Shown here piece after piece: positions 1-9,116 of a DNA stretch of 64,000 bases. The DNA is taken from the NCBI RefSeq assembly GCF_030295425.1, contig NZ_AP027081.1:1550001-1614000 (forward strand), read 5' to 3'. Both the position numbers and the translations under genes were made by a program. The DNA is from Mesoterricola sediminis (lineage in GTDB: Bacteria > Acidobacteriota > Holophagae > Holophagales > Holophagaceae). Positions within the stretch are counted from its first letter, which is position 1, and the number at the start of each line of letters is the position of its first letter. Under the pieces are notes generated by a model. That model saw only the letters and a list, made by a program, of their open reading frames with translations, was not told the DNA's origin and did not search any database.

Positions 1-1
1 C

Positions 2-142
2 GAGGAACTGGCGCGGGCCCGGGAGGGGGGGGTGGAGATCCTGCCCCAGGCGGTGGCCCTGGTGGCCCGGGAGGAGACGGGGGGCTTGTGGAGCCTGGGC
101 TGGGACCTGCCCGGTCTGCTTCCTTGGCGACCGCGGGTGTGA
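2..142 (+). CDS. C-terminal end of an unidentified protein (SfsA-like?)
   Basis: An open frame enters from the left edge and stops at TGA 140-142, giving the last 46 residues. The tail contains GVEILPQAVAL followed by a short leucine/proline-rich end. This spacing recalls the C-terminus of SfsA-type proteins (a GVEVLA-like strand then a final LP), but the fragment is too short to assign. It ends 71 bp upstream of gcvT on the same strand. The reading frame is plausible from its GC-rich third positions; function is uncertain. Confidence 0.4.
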   Translation, partial: EELARAREGGVEILPQAVALVAREETGGLWSLGWDLPGLLPWRPRV

Positions 143-213
143 AACGGGCAATGCCCTGGGTACAATCAAGGTTCCGGCACGTTCATTCTTTATCCACATA
201 CCTGGGAGCAGCC

Positions 214-1317
214 ATGTCAGAGCTGAAGAAGACCCCCCTCAACGAGGTCCACCGCGCCCTCGGCGCCAAGATGGTGGATTTCGGTGGTTGGGACATGCCC
301 GTCCAGTACCCCACGGGCATCATCACCGAGCATCAGGCTGTTCGTTCGAAGGTCGGCCTTTTCGACGTCAGCCACATGGGCGAGATCTGGGTGAAGGGTC
401 CCCAGGCCATGGCCTTCCTGGACTGGCTGACGCCCAACGCCGTCACCAAGCTGGCTGACGGCCAGATCCACTACACCGCCTTCCTGACCGAGCAGGGCAC
501 CTTCGTGGACGACCTGCTCCTCCACAAGGTCCACGACAACACCTTCCTGCTCGTGGTCAACGCCTCCAACATCGACAAGGACTTCGCCTGGGTGAAGGCG
601 CACGCCGCCCGCTGGGACGTCACGGTCACCAACGAGAGCGATCACACCGGCCAGGTGGCCCTGCAGGGCCCCGCCTCCCTGGACGTGCTGCAGCCCCTCG
701 TGGACATCGACCTGAGCCAGATCAAGTACTACTGGTTCGCCACGGCCACATTCAAGGGTCTGCCCGTGATGATCGCCCGCACCGGCTACACCGGGGAGGA
801 CGGCTTCGAGGTCTACGCCCCCACCGAGGAGACCGTGGGCGTCTGGAACGCCCTCATGGAGAGCGGTAAGGCCCACGGCCTGATCCCCACCGGCCTCGGC
901 TGCCGCAACACGCTGCGCCTGGAGGCCAAGATGGCCCTCTACGGCCACGAGATCGACGACACCACCAACGCCCTCGAGGCCGACCTGGGCTGGATCGTGA
1001 AGCTCCAGAAGGGCGACTTCATCGGCCGTGAGGCCCTCGCGAAGATCAAGGAGCAGGGCTTCAGCCGCAAGCTGGTGGGCTTCCGGATGCTCGAGAAGCG
1101 CGACATCGCCCGCGACCACATGGACGTCGTCCTGGACGGGAAGAAGGTCGGCTACGTCACCAGCGGCGCCCCCAGCACCACCTGCGGCTTCAACCTCGGC
1201 TGCGCCTACGTGCCCGTGAGCCACGCCCCCGTCGGCAGCCGGATCTTCATCGACATCCGCGGCAAGGCCTGCGAGGCCGAAGTCATCCCCACCCCCTTCT
1301 ACAAGCGTGCCAAGTAG
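214..1317 (+). CDS. gcvT: aminomethyltransferase (glycine cleavage system T protein)
   Basis: 367 aa from ATG 214. T protein transfers the methylene group of the aminomethyl-lipoyl arm of H protein to tetrahydrofolate and releases ammonia in the cytoplasm. The N-terminus contains the family start TPLNEVHRALGAKMVDFGGW, then VSHMGEIWV, GYTGEDGFEVY and a C-terminal barrel ending TPFYKR. Length fits the family (about 360-370 aa). The frame stays open upstream to 88, but the homologous N-terminus begins at 214, so the longer start was rejected. It is followed after 24 bp by gcvH, its direct partner; gcvP is not in the window. No glycine-riboswitch-like structure was recognised in the short leader. 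Confidence 0.95.
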   Translation: MSELKKTPLNEVHRALGAKMVDFGGWDMPVQYPTGIITEHQAVRSKVGLFDVSHMGEIWVKGPQAMAFLDWLTPNAVTKLADGQIHYTAFLTEQGTFVDDLLLHKVHDNTFLLVVNASNIDKDFAWVKAHAARWDVTVTNESDHTGQVALQGPASLDVLQPLVDIDLSQIKYYWFATATFKGLPVMIARTGYTGEDGFEVYAPTEETVGVWNALMESGKAHGLIPTGLGCRNTLRLEAKMALYGHEIDDTTNALEADLGWIVKLQKGDFIGREALAKIKEQGFSRKLVGFRMLEKRDIARDHMDVVLDGKKVGYVTSGAPSTTCGFNLGCAYVPVSHAPVGSRIFIDIRGKACEAEVIPTPFYKRAK

Positions 1318-1341
1318 GCCCTTTTCACCCCTGGAGGAACC

Positions 1342-1728
1342 ATGTATCCCGCCGACGTCAAGTACACCAAGAACCACGAGTACCTGAAGCCCCTGGGCGA
1401 CGGGACCGCGCTGATCGGCATCACCCACTACGCGCAGGAAGCCCTGGGCGACGTGGTGTTCGTCGACATGCCCGAGGTCGGGGCCACCTTCGCCACCGGC
1501 GAGGAGTTCGGCACCGTCGAGTCCGTGAAGACGGTCTCCGAGATCTTCATCCCCACCGCCTGCGAGGTGATCGAGGTCAACGGCGAGCTCGAGGGCCACC
1601 CCGAGTTCGTGAACGAGGATCCCTACGGCAAGGGCTGGATGCTCAAGGTCAAGGTCGCCGGCGACCTCAACCCCGAGCTCCTGGACGCCAAGGCCTACGA
1701 GGCCCTGGTCAGCGCCGAGAGCCACTGA
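1342..1728 (+). CDS. gcvH: glycine cleavage system H protein
   Basis: 128 aa, the usual size for the lipoyl carrier of the glycine cleavage system, which shuttles the aminomethyl group between P, T and L proteins. The lipoylation site is seen as TVESVKTVSE with the modified lysine at residue 63, and the HEYLKP and GITHYAQEALGDVVFV signatures are intact. A GGAGG ribosome site lies 5 nt before the ATG. It sits 24 bp after gcvT, so the two are probably cotranscribed. Its TGA stop is followed immediately by the GTG start of the next gene. Confidence 0.96.
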   Translation: MYPADVKYTKNHEYLKPLGDGTALIGITHYAQEALGDVVFVDMPEVGATFATGEEFGTVESVKTVSEIFIPTACEVIEVNGELEGHPEFVNEDPYGKGWMLKVKVAGDLNPELLDAKAYEALVSAESH

Positions 1729-3690
1729 GTGCCGTTCCTGACCCAGGAAGGCCGCAGGCGCGTCCGTGACCGGATCGCGGCCCTCCTCGTCGCGGGGGCG
1801 CTGGGGACGATCGTCCCCGGCGCCTTCGCGTCCGCATTGTCCGCGCCGCCCCGGACCGCCGCCAAGGGCCGTCCCGACGTCGCGCGCCTGAAATCCCTCA
1901 TCGAGCAGGGCGAGAACGCCCTGGCCGAGAAGGACTGGGACGGCGCCTACAACCGGGCCGAAGAGGCCGAGGTGATGGTCGCCGACTGGTCCGACGAGGA
2001 CCTCGCCTCCCCGGAGGTGGCGGCCCTCCTGGCCCGCCTGCAGGAGCTGGAGCAGCACCTGCCCGACAGCGAGCAGGGTCCCGAGGGCGCCGATCCCGGC
2101 CTCAAGGATGCCGCCGAGGTGGTGCCCCTGTCGGGCGAGGCGCTGCGCGCGGAGCTGGAGCAGGTGCGCCAGGCCGAAAGCGGCGTCACCTACGATTTCC
2201 CCATCGACCTCAACGAGAAGGTCCTCGCCTGGGTCCACGCCTTCACCCACGAGAAGCGCGGGTTCATGGAGCGCACGCTCACCCGCGCCACCCAGTGGCT
2301 CCCGATGGCCCGGCAGATCTTCGCGGAGGAGGGCATCCCCCAGGACCTGGCCTACCTCGCGGTCATCGAGTCCGGCTTCCTCAACACCGCCCGCAGCTAC
2401 GCCAAGGCGGTGGGCATGTGGCAGTTCATCCGCTCCACGGGGCGCATCTACGGCCTGAACGGGAACGCCTGGGTCGAGGAGCGGCGCGACCCGGTCAAGG
2501 CGACCCGGGCCTCGGCCCGCTACCTGCGGCGCCTCTACGAGACCAGCGGCGACTGGTACCTCGCCCTGGCGGGCTACAACGCGGGGCCGCTCACCACCGA
2601 GCGCGCCATCCAGAACCTGGGCACCCGCAATTTCTGGGACATGGCCCGGAGCCGGTGGCTGCGGAACCAGACCAAGAACTACGTGCCCGAGCTGTGCGCC
2701 GCCATCCTCATCGGCAAGGACCCGGCCAGGTACGGCCTCAAGGTGGACCAGCTCACCCCCTACGCCTACGAGACCGTGGATGTGGACCGCATGACGAGCC
2801 TCGCCGTGCTCTCGCGCTTCGCGGGCACGGACGTGGAGTCCCTCAAGGACCTGAATCCCGAGCTGCTGCGCGCGACGACGCCCCCGGGGCGCTACGCCCT
2901 GCGCGTGCCGCCGGGCCTCAGCGGCGCCACCGCGCGGGCCCTGGCGCGCATTCCCGCCAGCCAGCGCCTGGACTTCAAGAGCTACAAGATCCGCAAGGGC
3001 GACACGCTGGCGAAGGTGGCCGCGCGCTTCAACATGGCCCCGGACGACCTGCTGGACGCCAACGACCTCAAGAAGGCCCAGTTCAAGCCCGGCCGCACCA
3101 TCAAGGTCCCGCCGCCGTCGCCCCTGCCCATCGACAACCGCGACCTGCAGACCCACGTGGCGCGCGAGAACCGCATCGAGGACCGGCCCCTGGAGGCCCT
3201 GCCCGCCATTCCGGCCTCGGCGCCCGAGCCCGCCAAGGTGGGCGCGGGAACCCCCGCGTCCGGCGCGCCCGCCGAGGTGCCCACCGAGGCCGTTCCCGCC
3301 CCGCCCGCGCCTCAGCCGGCGCCACCCCAGCCGGTCCCCGCCCAGCCCGCGCCGCAGCAGGCGCCACCCCAGCCCATCCCCGCCCAGCCCGAACCCCGCC
3401 CCGGGGTGGCGGAGAAGGCGGCCGATGCGGATGCGCTGCCGGCCCTTCCCGCCTCCGTCACCCGGCCGCGGCCGGCCGCGGCCCGCACCGCGGAGCCCCA
3501 GCCCGCGGCGACCCGGCCCGCCTCCCGCGCCGCCGAGGATCCGCGGCCCCGCACCCACCTGGTGAAGCGCGGCGAAACCCTCTACGCCATCGCCACCCGG
3601 TACGGCCTGGACGTGGACAAGCTCCGCAAGTGGAACAAGGTGCGGGGCAACAAGATCACGGAGGGTCAGCGCCTCCGATTGGCCCCGTGA
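1729..3690 (+). CDS. MltD-like lytic transglycosylase with two LysM domains
   Basis: 653 aa from a GTG abutting the gcvH stop. Residues 14-38 form a hydrophobic signal segment, so the protein is exported. An SLT domain covers about residues 195-320, with the catalytic glutamate at E214 in AVIESGF followed by YAKAVGMWQFI and AGYNAGP, typical of membrane-bound lytic transglycosylase D. LysM 1 lies at about 418-461 (YKIRKGDTLAKVAARF) and LysM 2 at about 607-651 (HLVKRGETLYAIATRY). Between them is a Pro/Ala/Gln-rich linker with near-tandem PAQPxPQ repeats. The enzyme should cleave peptidoglycan to 1,6-anhydromuropeptides in the periplasm. Its proximity to gcvTH is probably positional only. Confidence 0.9.
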   Translation: MPFLTQEGRRRVRDRIAALLVAGALGTIVPGAFASALSAPPRTAAKGRPDVARLKSLIEQGENALAEKDWDGAYNRAEEAEVMVADWSDEDLASPEVAALLARLQELEQHLPDSEQGPEGADPGLKDAAEVVPLSGEALRAELEQVRQAESGVTYDFPIDLNEKVLAWVHAFTHEKRGFMERTLTRATQWLPMARQIFAEEGIPQDLAYLAVIESGFLNTARSYAKAVGMWQFIRSTGRIYGLNGNAWVEERRDPVKATRASARYLRRLYETSGDWYLALAGYNAGPLTTERAIQNLGTRNFWDMARSRWLRNQTKNYVPELCAAILIGKDPARYGLKVDQLTPYAYETVDVDRMTSLAVLSRFAGTDVESLKDLNPELLRATTPPGRYALRVPPGLSGATARALARIPASQRLDFKSYKIRKGDTLAKVAARFNMAPDDLLDANDLKKAQFKPGRTIKVPPPSPLPIDNRDLQTHVARENRIEDRPLEALPAIPASAPEPAKVGAGTPASGAPAEVPTEAVPAPPAPQPAPPQPVPAQPAPQQAPPQPIPAQPEPRPGVAEKAADADALPALPASVTRPRPAAARTAEPQPAATRPASRAAEDPRPRTHLVKRGETLYAIATRYGLDVDKLRKWNKVRGNKITEGQRLRLAP

Positions 3691-3740
3691 TTTTTCCCTT
3701 GCCTTTTTCCCCAACCCGTGGCAAGATTAATACTTCCCCC

Positions 3741-3816
<76 letters not shown>

Positions 3817-3822
3817 AAACAC

Positions 3823-3849
3823 GAGGCCACCACCCGGTGGCCTCTTTTT
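3823..3849 (+). terminator. intrinsic terminator after tRNA-Ala
   Basis: Perfect 9-bp stem GAGGCCACC / GGTGGCCTC with an ACCC loop, followed directly by five T residues. It ends only 14 bp before the ATG of the ABC-F gene, leaving no room for a separate conventional promoter between them. Confidence 0.88.
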
Positions 3850-3863
3850 CTTGTTGATCCCGG

Positions 3864-5834
3864 ATGCTCGCCAGCCTCAATCACGCCTTTCTGAGTTTCG
3901 GCCCCCACGAGGTGCTGAAGGATGTCACCTGGTCGATCCAGGAGGACGCGTGCTGGGGCGTCATCGGGCGCAACGGCGCGGGCAAGTCCACCGTTTTCAA
4001 GGTCCTCCTGGGCCAGTTGGAGCTGGACAAGGGGACGGTGGTGCGTCCCACCGCCGAGCGCGGCATCCGCATGGGCCACTACGCCCAGGACCTGGAACCC
4101 GCCACGGATGGCAGCATCCTGGAGGAGGCCCTGGCGGCCTTCGGGGACGTGGAGGCGCTCCAGCACGAGATGCGCGACCTGGAGCACCGCATGGGCGAGC
4201 CCGGGGCCGACCTCGAGGCGATCATGGCCCGCTACCAGGCGGTCCAGGAAGCTTTCGAACGTCTGGACGGCTTCACCATCCGCGCGCGGGCCGAGGGCAT
4301 CCTGTTCGCCCTGGGCTTCGGGCCCGACCTGCTGGAGAAGAACGTCCACGAACTCTCCGGCGGCCAGAAGAGCCGCGTGATGCTGGCCAAGGCCATCCTC
4401 CAGGGCCAGGACCTGCTGCTCCTGGACGAGCCCACGAACCACCTGGACCTGCCGAGCCTGCGCTGGCTGGAGTCCTTCATCAACGGCACCAGCGCCACGG
4501 TGGCCGTCATCAGCCACGATCGCTACTTCCTGGACCGCATCGCCACCAGCATCCTGGAGATCGAGCTGGGGCGCTCCCGGGTCTACGAGGGCAACTACAC
4601 CGATTTCATCGAGAAGAAGGAACAGGAGCTGGAGATCGCCGAACGGCACTTCGAGCGCCAGCAGGAGTACATCAAGCGCCAGGAGGAGTACATCCGGCGC
4701 AACATCGCGGGCCAGGATACCAAGCAGGCTAGGGGGCGTCGCACCCACCTGGCCAAGCTGCAGCGGCTGGAGAAGCCCCTGCGGGACCGCCGGCGCATCA
4801 AGTTCACCTTCGCCGAGACCCAGCGCAGCGGCGACACCGCCCTCGTCCTGGACAAGGCCAGCGTGGGCTGGGACGGGACGCCCCTGTTCGAGCCCCTGGA
4901 CCACTTCCAGGTGAAGCGGGGCCAGAAGCTGGCCATCGTGGGCCTCAACGGGACGGGCAAGTCCACCCTGCTGAAGGCCATCGCCGGCGAGATCCCGTAC
5001 CTCACGGGCGGCAGCCGCCTCGGGAGCCAGGTGAAGCTGGGCTACTTCGACCAGCACCACCGCAACCTGGATCCCCGCAACACCGTCTTCCAGCAGATCC
5101 AGGCCGTGATCCCCCTGGCGCCCAAGCAGGACGTCCTGGGCTTCCTCGCCAAGTTCCAGTTCCGGGGCGACGACGTGGACAAGCCGGTCACGGTGCTCTC
5201 CGGGGGCGAGCGCGCCCGCCTGTCCGTGGCGACCCTGATCCGCGAGGGCGTCAACCTGCTGCTCCTGGACGAGCCCACCAACCACATGGACATCCACAGC
5301 ATGGAGGCCATGGAGGACACGATCCTCAGCTTCACCGGCGCCGTGGTCCTGGTCACCCACGACCGCTACCTGCTGGGCCGCGTGGCGGACAGCATCCTCC
5401 GGGTCCACGAGGGCCGGGCGGAGTTCAAGGAGGGCGGCTACGAGGACAACCAGGCGTGGGTGGACCTGGACATCGACCAGGACGTGGAAGCGCCGGCCGA
5501 GCCCGAGGAGGCGCCCCAGCGCCGCAAGGCCGAGCCCAAGCCGAAGGCGGCGGACAAGGCCCCCGCGCCCCCCGCCAAGCCCCAGCCCATCGACCGCGAG
5601 CGCCAGAAGACCCTCCGGCGCTGGGAGCGGAAGGTGCAGGAGGCGGAGGCCCAGGTGGCCGACCTGGAGGGCCGGCTCGCCGTCCTCGCCCAGGAGCTGG
5701 CCGTCACGGACCCGGCCCAGTGGGAGACCTTCAGCGCCAAGCTGGACGCCCAGAAGCAGCTGGAAACCGAGCTGGCCTACGCCATGAGCGAATGGGAGCA
5801 GGCCCAGACGGCCCTGGAAGAGGCGTCCAAGTAG
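3864..5834 (+). CDS. ABC-F family ATPase (Uup/YheS type)
   Basis: 656 aa cytoplasmic protein with two ABC ATPase domains and no membrane segments, the ABC-F pattern of ribosome-associated ATPases acting at the E site. Domain 1 has Walker A GRNGAGKST (about residue 35) and signature LSGGQKSRV with LLLDEPTNHLD. Domain 2 has Walker A GLNGTGKST (about 359) and LSGGERARL with LLLDEPTNHMD. A charged interdomain linker carries repeated QEEYI/RQEEYI, and a C-terminal coiled coil runs from about 575. The gene begins 14 bp after the tRNA-Ala terminator, so expression may depend on read-through or on a promoter inside the tRNA region. Which ABC-F subfamily it belongs to cannot be settled here. Confidence 0.93.
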   Translation: MLASLNHAFLSFGPHEVLKDVTWSIQEDACWGVIGRNGAGKSTVFKVLLGQLELDKGTVVRPTAERGIRMGHYAQDLEPATDGSILEEALAAFGDVEALQHEMRDLEHRMGEPGADLEAIMARYQAVQEAFERLDGFTIRARAEGILFALGFGPDLLEKNVHELSGGQKSRVMLAKAILQGQDLLLLDEPTNHLDLPSLRWLESFINGTSATVAVISHDRYFLDRIATSILEIELGRSRVYEGNYTDFIEKKEQELEIAERHFERQQEYIKRQEEYIRRNIAGQDTKQARGRRTHLAKLQRLEKPLRDRRRIKFTFAETQRSGDTALVLDKASVGWDGTPLFEPLDHFQVKRGQKLAIVGLNGTGKSTLLKAIAGEIPYLTGGSRLGSQVKLGYFDQHHRNLDPRNTVFQQIQAVIPLAPKQDVLGFLAKFQFRGDDVDKPVTVLSGGERARLSVATLIREGVNLLLLDEPTNHMDIHSMEAMEDTILSFTGAVVLVTHDRYLLGRVADSILRVHEGRAEFKEGGYEDNQAWVDLDIDQDVEAPAEPEEAPQRRKAEPKPKAADKAPAPPAKPQPIDRERQKTLRRWERKVQEAEAQVADLEGRLAVLAQELAVTDPAQWETFSAKLDAQKQLETELAYAMSEWEQAQTALEEASK

Positions 5835-5901
5835 GCGCCGCGTCCCGGAGACCGGGCCCGGCCGCTATACTTGAACCTTCGAATGCCAGGGAGGTACGAG
5901 G

Positions 5902-6492
5902 GTGTCGGTCTTCTTCCGCTACGGCGCCATGAACGCCGGAAAGAGCATCCAGGTGCTCACCGTCCGCTACAACTACCAGGAGCGCCACCAGAGCGTCTTC
6001 CTCTTCAAGCCCAGCGTGGACACCCGGGACGGGGCCAACCTCATCCATGCCCGCATCGGACTGGACGCGCCGGTGGACGAGCTGATCAAGCCGGACACGG
6101 ACATCGACGAACTCTTCGAGCGCACCAAGGCCCGCCAGGGTCGGCCCGCCTGCATCCTGGTGGACGAGGCCCAGTTCCTCACCCGCCGGCAGGTGGAGCA
6201 GTTCTGCGACCTTTCCGACCGGACCGGCATCCCGGTCATGTGCTTCGGCCTCCGCTCCGACTTCCGCGGCGAGCTGTTCCCCGGTTCCGCGGCCCTGCTG
6301 GCCCTGGCGGACCGCATCGAGGAGCTGAAGACCATCTGCTGGTGCGGCAAGAAGGCGATCATGAACGCCCGGATCGTGGACGGCCACGTCGTGCTGGAGG
6401 GGCCCCAGATCCTCATCGGCGGCAACGACAGCTACACCGCCCTCTGCCGCAAGCACTGGCGGGAGGGGATCCACACGCCCCCCGTGGCCTGA
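5902..6492 (+). CDS. tdk: thymidine kinase (type II)
   Basis: 196 aa, normal for bacterial type II thymidine kinase, which phosphorylates thymidine to dTMP in pyrimidine salvage. The P-loop GAMNAGKS is at residues 8-15 and the DEAQFL motif with the catalytic carboxylate at 88-93. The zinc-binding CWC is at 147-149, with C182 and H185 as likely remaining ligands. The start is a GTG 8 nt after GGGAGG; the frame and family N-terminus support it. It stands alone between the ABC-F gene and an unknown secreted protein. Confidence 0.95.
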   Translation: MSVFFRYGAMNAGKSIQVLTVRYNYQERHQSVFLFKPSVDTRDGANLIHARIGLDAPVDELIKPDTDIDELFERTKARQGRPACILVDEAQFLTRRQVEQFCDLSDRTGIPVMCFGLRSDFRGELFPGSAALLALADRIEELKTICWCGKKAIMNARIVDGHVVLEGPQILIGGNDSYTALCRKHWREGIHTPPVA

Positions 6493-6565
6493 AGACGGCG
6501 GTCCTTGACGGACTGAATTAATTATTTATCTTAACCCTGGGGCCGGGTCCCCAGGGGGGGCCGGG

Positions 6566-7096
6566 ATGGCCATCGTGCGACGCATCGTTTTCCTGTTGGC
6601 GGGCGGCATCCTGCCCGCCGCGGCGCCCTGGCCGGTCCTCATCGTGGAAGCGCCCCAGCCGCCGCCCCGGACGGCGGTGATCGGGGCGCCGACCCTGGTC
6701 CTGGCCTTCTGGATCCCCGTGCCCGGGGGGACCAAGAAGTTGCCCACCTACCTGGTGGGGGGCCTGGAGGGGGCGGCCCGTCCCGGCGAACCCTACCGGT
6801 TCTGCACCTTCGGGGCGCCGCGCGCGGAGGCCCACTACCATCCCGGGCGCATCGCCGAGCTGGAGGCCCTCCTGGAGCGGCGCCGGGACGAGGCGGGCCT
6901 GGCGGTGACCGTGGAGACCCGGGTGGATGTGCCCGGGCTGGGGGGCCGGGAGGTGGCCTTCCACCGGACCCAGACCCTGCCGGCGGCCGAGGTCCGGGAG
7001 ATCCTCGCGCGGCTGCGGACCGGGGGCCTCCGCCTGCGGTGGGAGGGCGAGGCGGGCCGCTTCGAGGGGCTGGGGGACCTGGGCGGCCAAGGTTGA
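6566..7096 (+). CDS. hypothetical exported protein
   Basis: 176 aa. The N-terminus (about residues 5-20, RRIVFLLAGGILPAAA) looks like a signal peptide, followed by a Pro-rich stretch. The rest is soluble and rich in Arg and Glu with no motif I recognise. It is 42 bp upstream of coaX on the same strand, so it may share its transcript. The leader upstream (6516-6535) is a short AT-rich patch in otherwise GC-rich DNA and could hold a promoter. Function unknown. Confidence 0.65.
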   Translation: MAIVRRIVFLLAGGILPAAAPWPVLIVEAPQPPPRTAVIGAPTLVLAFWIPVPGGTKKLPTYLVGGLEGAARPGEPYRFCTFGAPRAEAHYHPGRIAELEALLERRRDEAGLAVTVETRVDVPGLGGREVAFHRTQTLPAAEVREILARLRTGGLRLRWEGEAGRFEGLGDLGGQG

Positions 7097-7138
7097 TCGG
7101 GAGCCCCCCCGTGGGCCATTCTGGAAGGCGGAGTGATT

Positions 7139-7933
7139 ATGAGCCTTCTGCTGGCCGTGGATGTGGGCAACACCAACATCGTCCTGGGGATCTACGATCT
7201 GGACCGGGGCGAGGACGCGCCGCTGGTGCACAGCTGGCGCCTGGCGACCAGCCGTGAGCGGACGGTGGACGAGTACGGCCTCTCCAGTCTGGCGCTCCTG
7301 CGCCACAACGCCATCGAAGCCGACCAGGTGAAGCACGTGGTCATCTCCAGCGTGGTGCCGCCCCTGCACCCGGTGCTGGACGCCTGGGCGCGGGTCTACT
7401 TCAAGGCCGAGCCCCTGTGGATCGAGCCCGGCATCCGCACGGGCCTCAAGGTCCTCCTGGACAACCCCGCCGAGCTGGGCGCCGACCGCATCGTCAACGC
7501 CGTGGCGGGCCTGGAGCTGTACGGGACCCCCCTCATCGCCGTGGACTTCGGCACCGCCACCACCTTCGATGTGGTGAACGAGCGCCGGGAGTACCTGGGC
7601 GGCATCATCTGCCCCGGCCTCAAGATCAGCGCCGAGGCCCTCTTCCAGCGGGCCTCCCGGCTGCCGCGGGTGGAGATCGCCGAGCCCGAGCGGCTGGTGG
7701 GCAAGAGCACCGTCCAGGCCATGCAGTCGGGCCTGTTCTACGGCTACGTGGGCCAGGTGGACGGCATCCTGGCGCGCCTCCTGGCCGAGTACCCCGGCGC
7801 CCGCGTGGTGGCCACCGGTGGCCTGGCCAAGGTCATCGCCGCGTCCAGCCAGCACATCGGCGTGGTGGCCCCCGACCTCACCCTGGACGGCCTGCGCATC
7901 CTCTGGCTCAAGAACCGGAAGGCCGGAAAGTGA
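7139..7933 (+). CDS. coaX: type III pantothenate kinase
   Basis: 264 aa. CoaX phosphorylates pantothenate at the first step of coenzyme A synthesis. Visible motifs are the N-terminal phosphate loop LLAVDVGNTNIVLGIY, the GADRIVNAVAG stretch and the AVDFGTATTFDVV nucleotide-binding strand, all of the ASKHA fold. The frame also offers a GTG at 7133, but the ATG at 7139 has a better spaced GGCGGAG site 5 nt upstream and begins at the family N-terminus. Its TGA overlaps the GTG of birA (GTGA), so the two are translationally coupled, a common CoaX-BirA arrangement. Confidence 0.95.
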   Translation: MSLLLAVDVGNTNIVLGIYDLDRGEDAPLVHSWRLATSRERTVDEYGLSSLALLRHNAIEADQVKHVVISSVVPPLHPVLDAWARVYFKAEPLWIEPGIRTGLKVLLDNPAELGADRIVNAVAGLELYGTPLIAVDFGTATTFDVVNERREYLGGIICPGLKISAEALFQRASRLPRVEIAEPERLVGKSTVQAMQSGLFYGYVGQVDGILARLLAEYPGARVVATGGLAKVIAASSQHIGVVAPDLTLDGLRILWLKNRKAGK

Positions 7934-8628
7934 CCCTGACCCTCCTCCGCCTCGCCACGGTGGACTCGACCCAGGCCTTCCTGGAGCGCCACCCGGAGCT
8001 GGGCTTCTGCGGCGTGACCGCCGGGGAGCAGACCCAGGGGCGGGGGCAGGGGGGGAACGGCTGGGAAAGCGCGCCCGGGGCGGGCCTGTGGCTCAGCGCC
8101 GCCCTGCCCGTGGCGCCCCTGGCGCCGGGCATCCTCCTCCAGCGGGCCATGGGGGCGGTGATCGAGGCCCTGGAGCCCTGCGGGCTGCCCCTGGGCCTCA
8201 AGTGGCCCAACGACCTGGTCGCCTGGAAAGAAGGCAGCCTGGTCAAGCTGGGCGGCATCCTGGGGGCGGTGCGGGGCGGCCGGTTGCTCCTTGGCGTGGG
8301 CGTGAACCTCCACCGCGCCCCGGCCATCCCCGGCCGGGCCATCCCTCCGGCCGCCCTGGCCGACCTGGCGCCGGGCCCGGTGCCTGATCCGGCGCGCCTC
8401 GCCCGGGAGGTGCTGGACCTGTGGGAGGACCTGGACGTGGTCCGTCCCCCCGCCTTCCAGTGGCCGGAGCCGGAGGATGCCCTCGCCTGGGAAGGGGGCG
8501 CGGGGCGCTGCGAGGCCTGGCTGGAGGACGGCCGCCTCGCCGTGCGCACCGCCGAAGGCCGGGTGTGTCTGACCGCCGGCTACGTCCGGGGCGCCCGCCC
8601 CGATGGGCGCGTGGGCCGGCCCGCCTAG
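7930..8628 (+). CDS. birA: biotin--[acetyl-CoA-carboxylase] ligase
   Basis: 232 aa. It attaches biotin to the carrier domain of acetyl-CoA carboxylase through biotinyl-AMP. The biotin-binding loop is GRGQGGNGW at 37-45, followed by KWPNDL at 91-96, VKLGGIL and GVGVNLH. There is no N-terminal helix-turn-helix, so this is a class I enzyme without repressor function. The GTG start overlaps the coaX stop by 3 nt, implying translational coupling. The C-terminal SH3-like part is reduced but present. Confidence 0.92.
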   Translation: MTLTLLRLATVDSTQAFLERHPELGFCGVTAGEQTQGRGQGGNGWESAPGAGLWLSAALPVAPLAPGILLQRAMGAVIEALEPCGLPLGLKWPNDLVAWKEGSLVKLGGILGAVRGGRLLLGVGVNLHRAPAIPGRAIPPAALADLAPGPVPDPARLAREVLDLWEDLDVVRPPAFQWPEPEDALAWEGGAGRCEAWLEDGRLAVRTAEGRVCLTAGYVRGARPDGRVGRPA

Positions 8629-9116
8629 GCGCCGTCGGCGGACCCAAGGTGTTCCCTGACGTGGGTGAAGGGGCAGCTTGTTGGCGAAGCCATCCCATTC
8701 CATCCCCTCCGTCTGGGCTGATCCCTGTTGCAGCAGGGCCAGCGCCGGGATGGATCGTGGGTCGGGTTGCGGGACGTCCCTGACATCGCGTTCCAGGCAC
8801 CCGGCGCCCTGGCCAGGGTTCATGGCCAACCTGCGACCTTCGACCCTGGCTTTTCGTTGACGATCGCGGGATCGGGAGGAAGGGGAATGATAAAATCATC
8901 ATATATGTTTCTAGGGTTCGAAGGAGGCCTCCGGATTCCGATCCGAAGGCTTGGATGGATCGGATCCAGGTTGATATAGCTAATAATAATAGTAACTGAA
9001 GTTCTCTTGCAGCCGCGGCCCGAGGCGCGAGCGGGGTTTCCGGGCCGCCCGGAGGCCGCGCTTTCACCCTGGGCAGGGGCGGGGATTTATTTAATAATTA
9101 ATTTTTCGGAGGTCCC
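8629..9116 (+). other. intergenic region with an AT-rich core
   Basis: No convincing gene is visible here. The stretch 8886-9000 is markedly AT-rich for this chromosome (an ATATATG tract and TAATAATAATAG) and a second AT patch lies at 9090-9106 just before the methyltransferase ribosome site. These are likely promoter or leader DNA, but no clear -35/-10 pair can be named. Confidence 0.4.

Noticed and set aside
143-213. Glycine riboswitch before gcvT
   Set aside because: The leader is only about 70 bp and shows none of the conserved tandem aptamer features I would expect.
217-3714. Very long minus-strand open frame opposite gcvTH and the transglycosylase
   Set aside because: Its translation is a low-complexity mirror of strongly supported plus-strand genes, as expected in GC-rich DNA; no family motifs or ribosome site.
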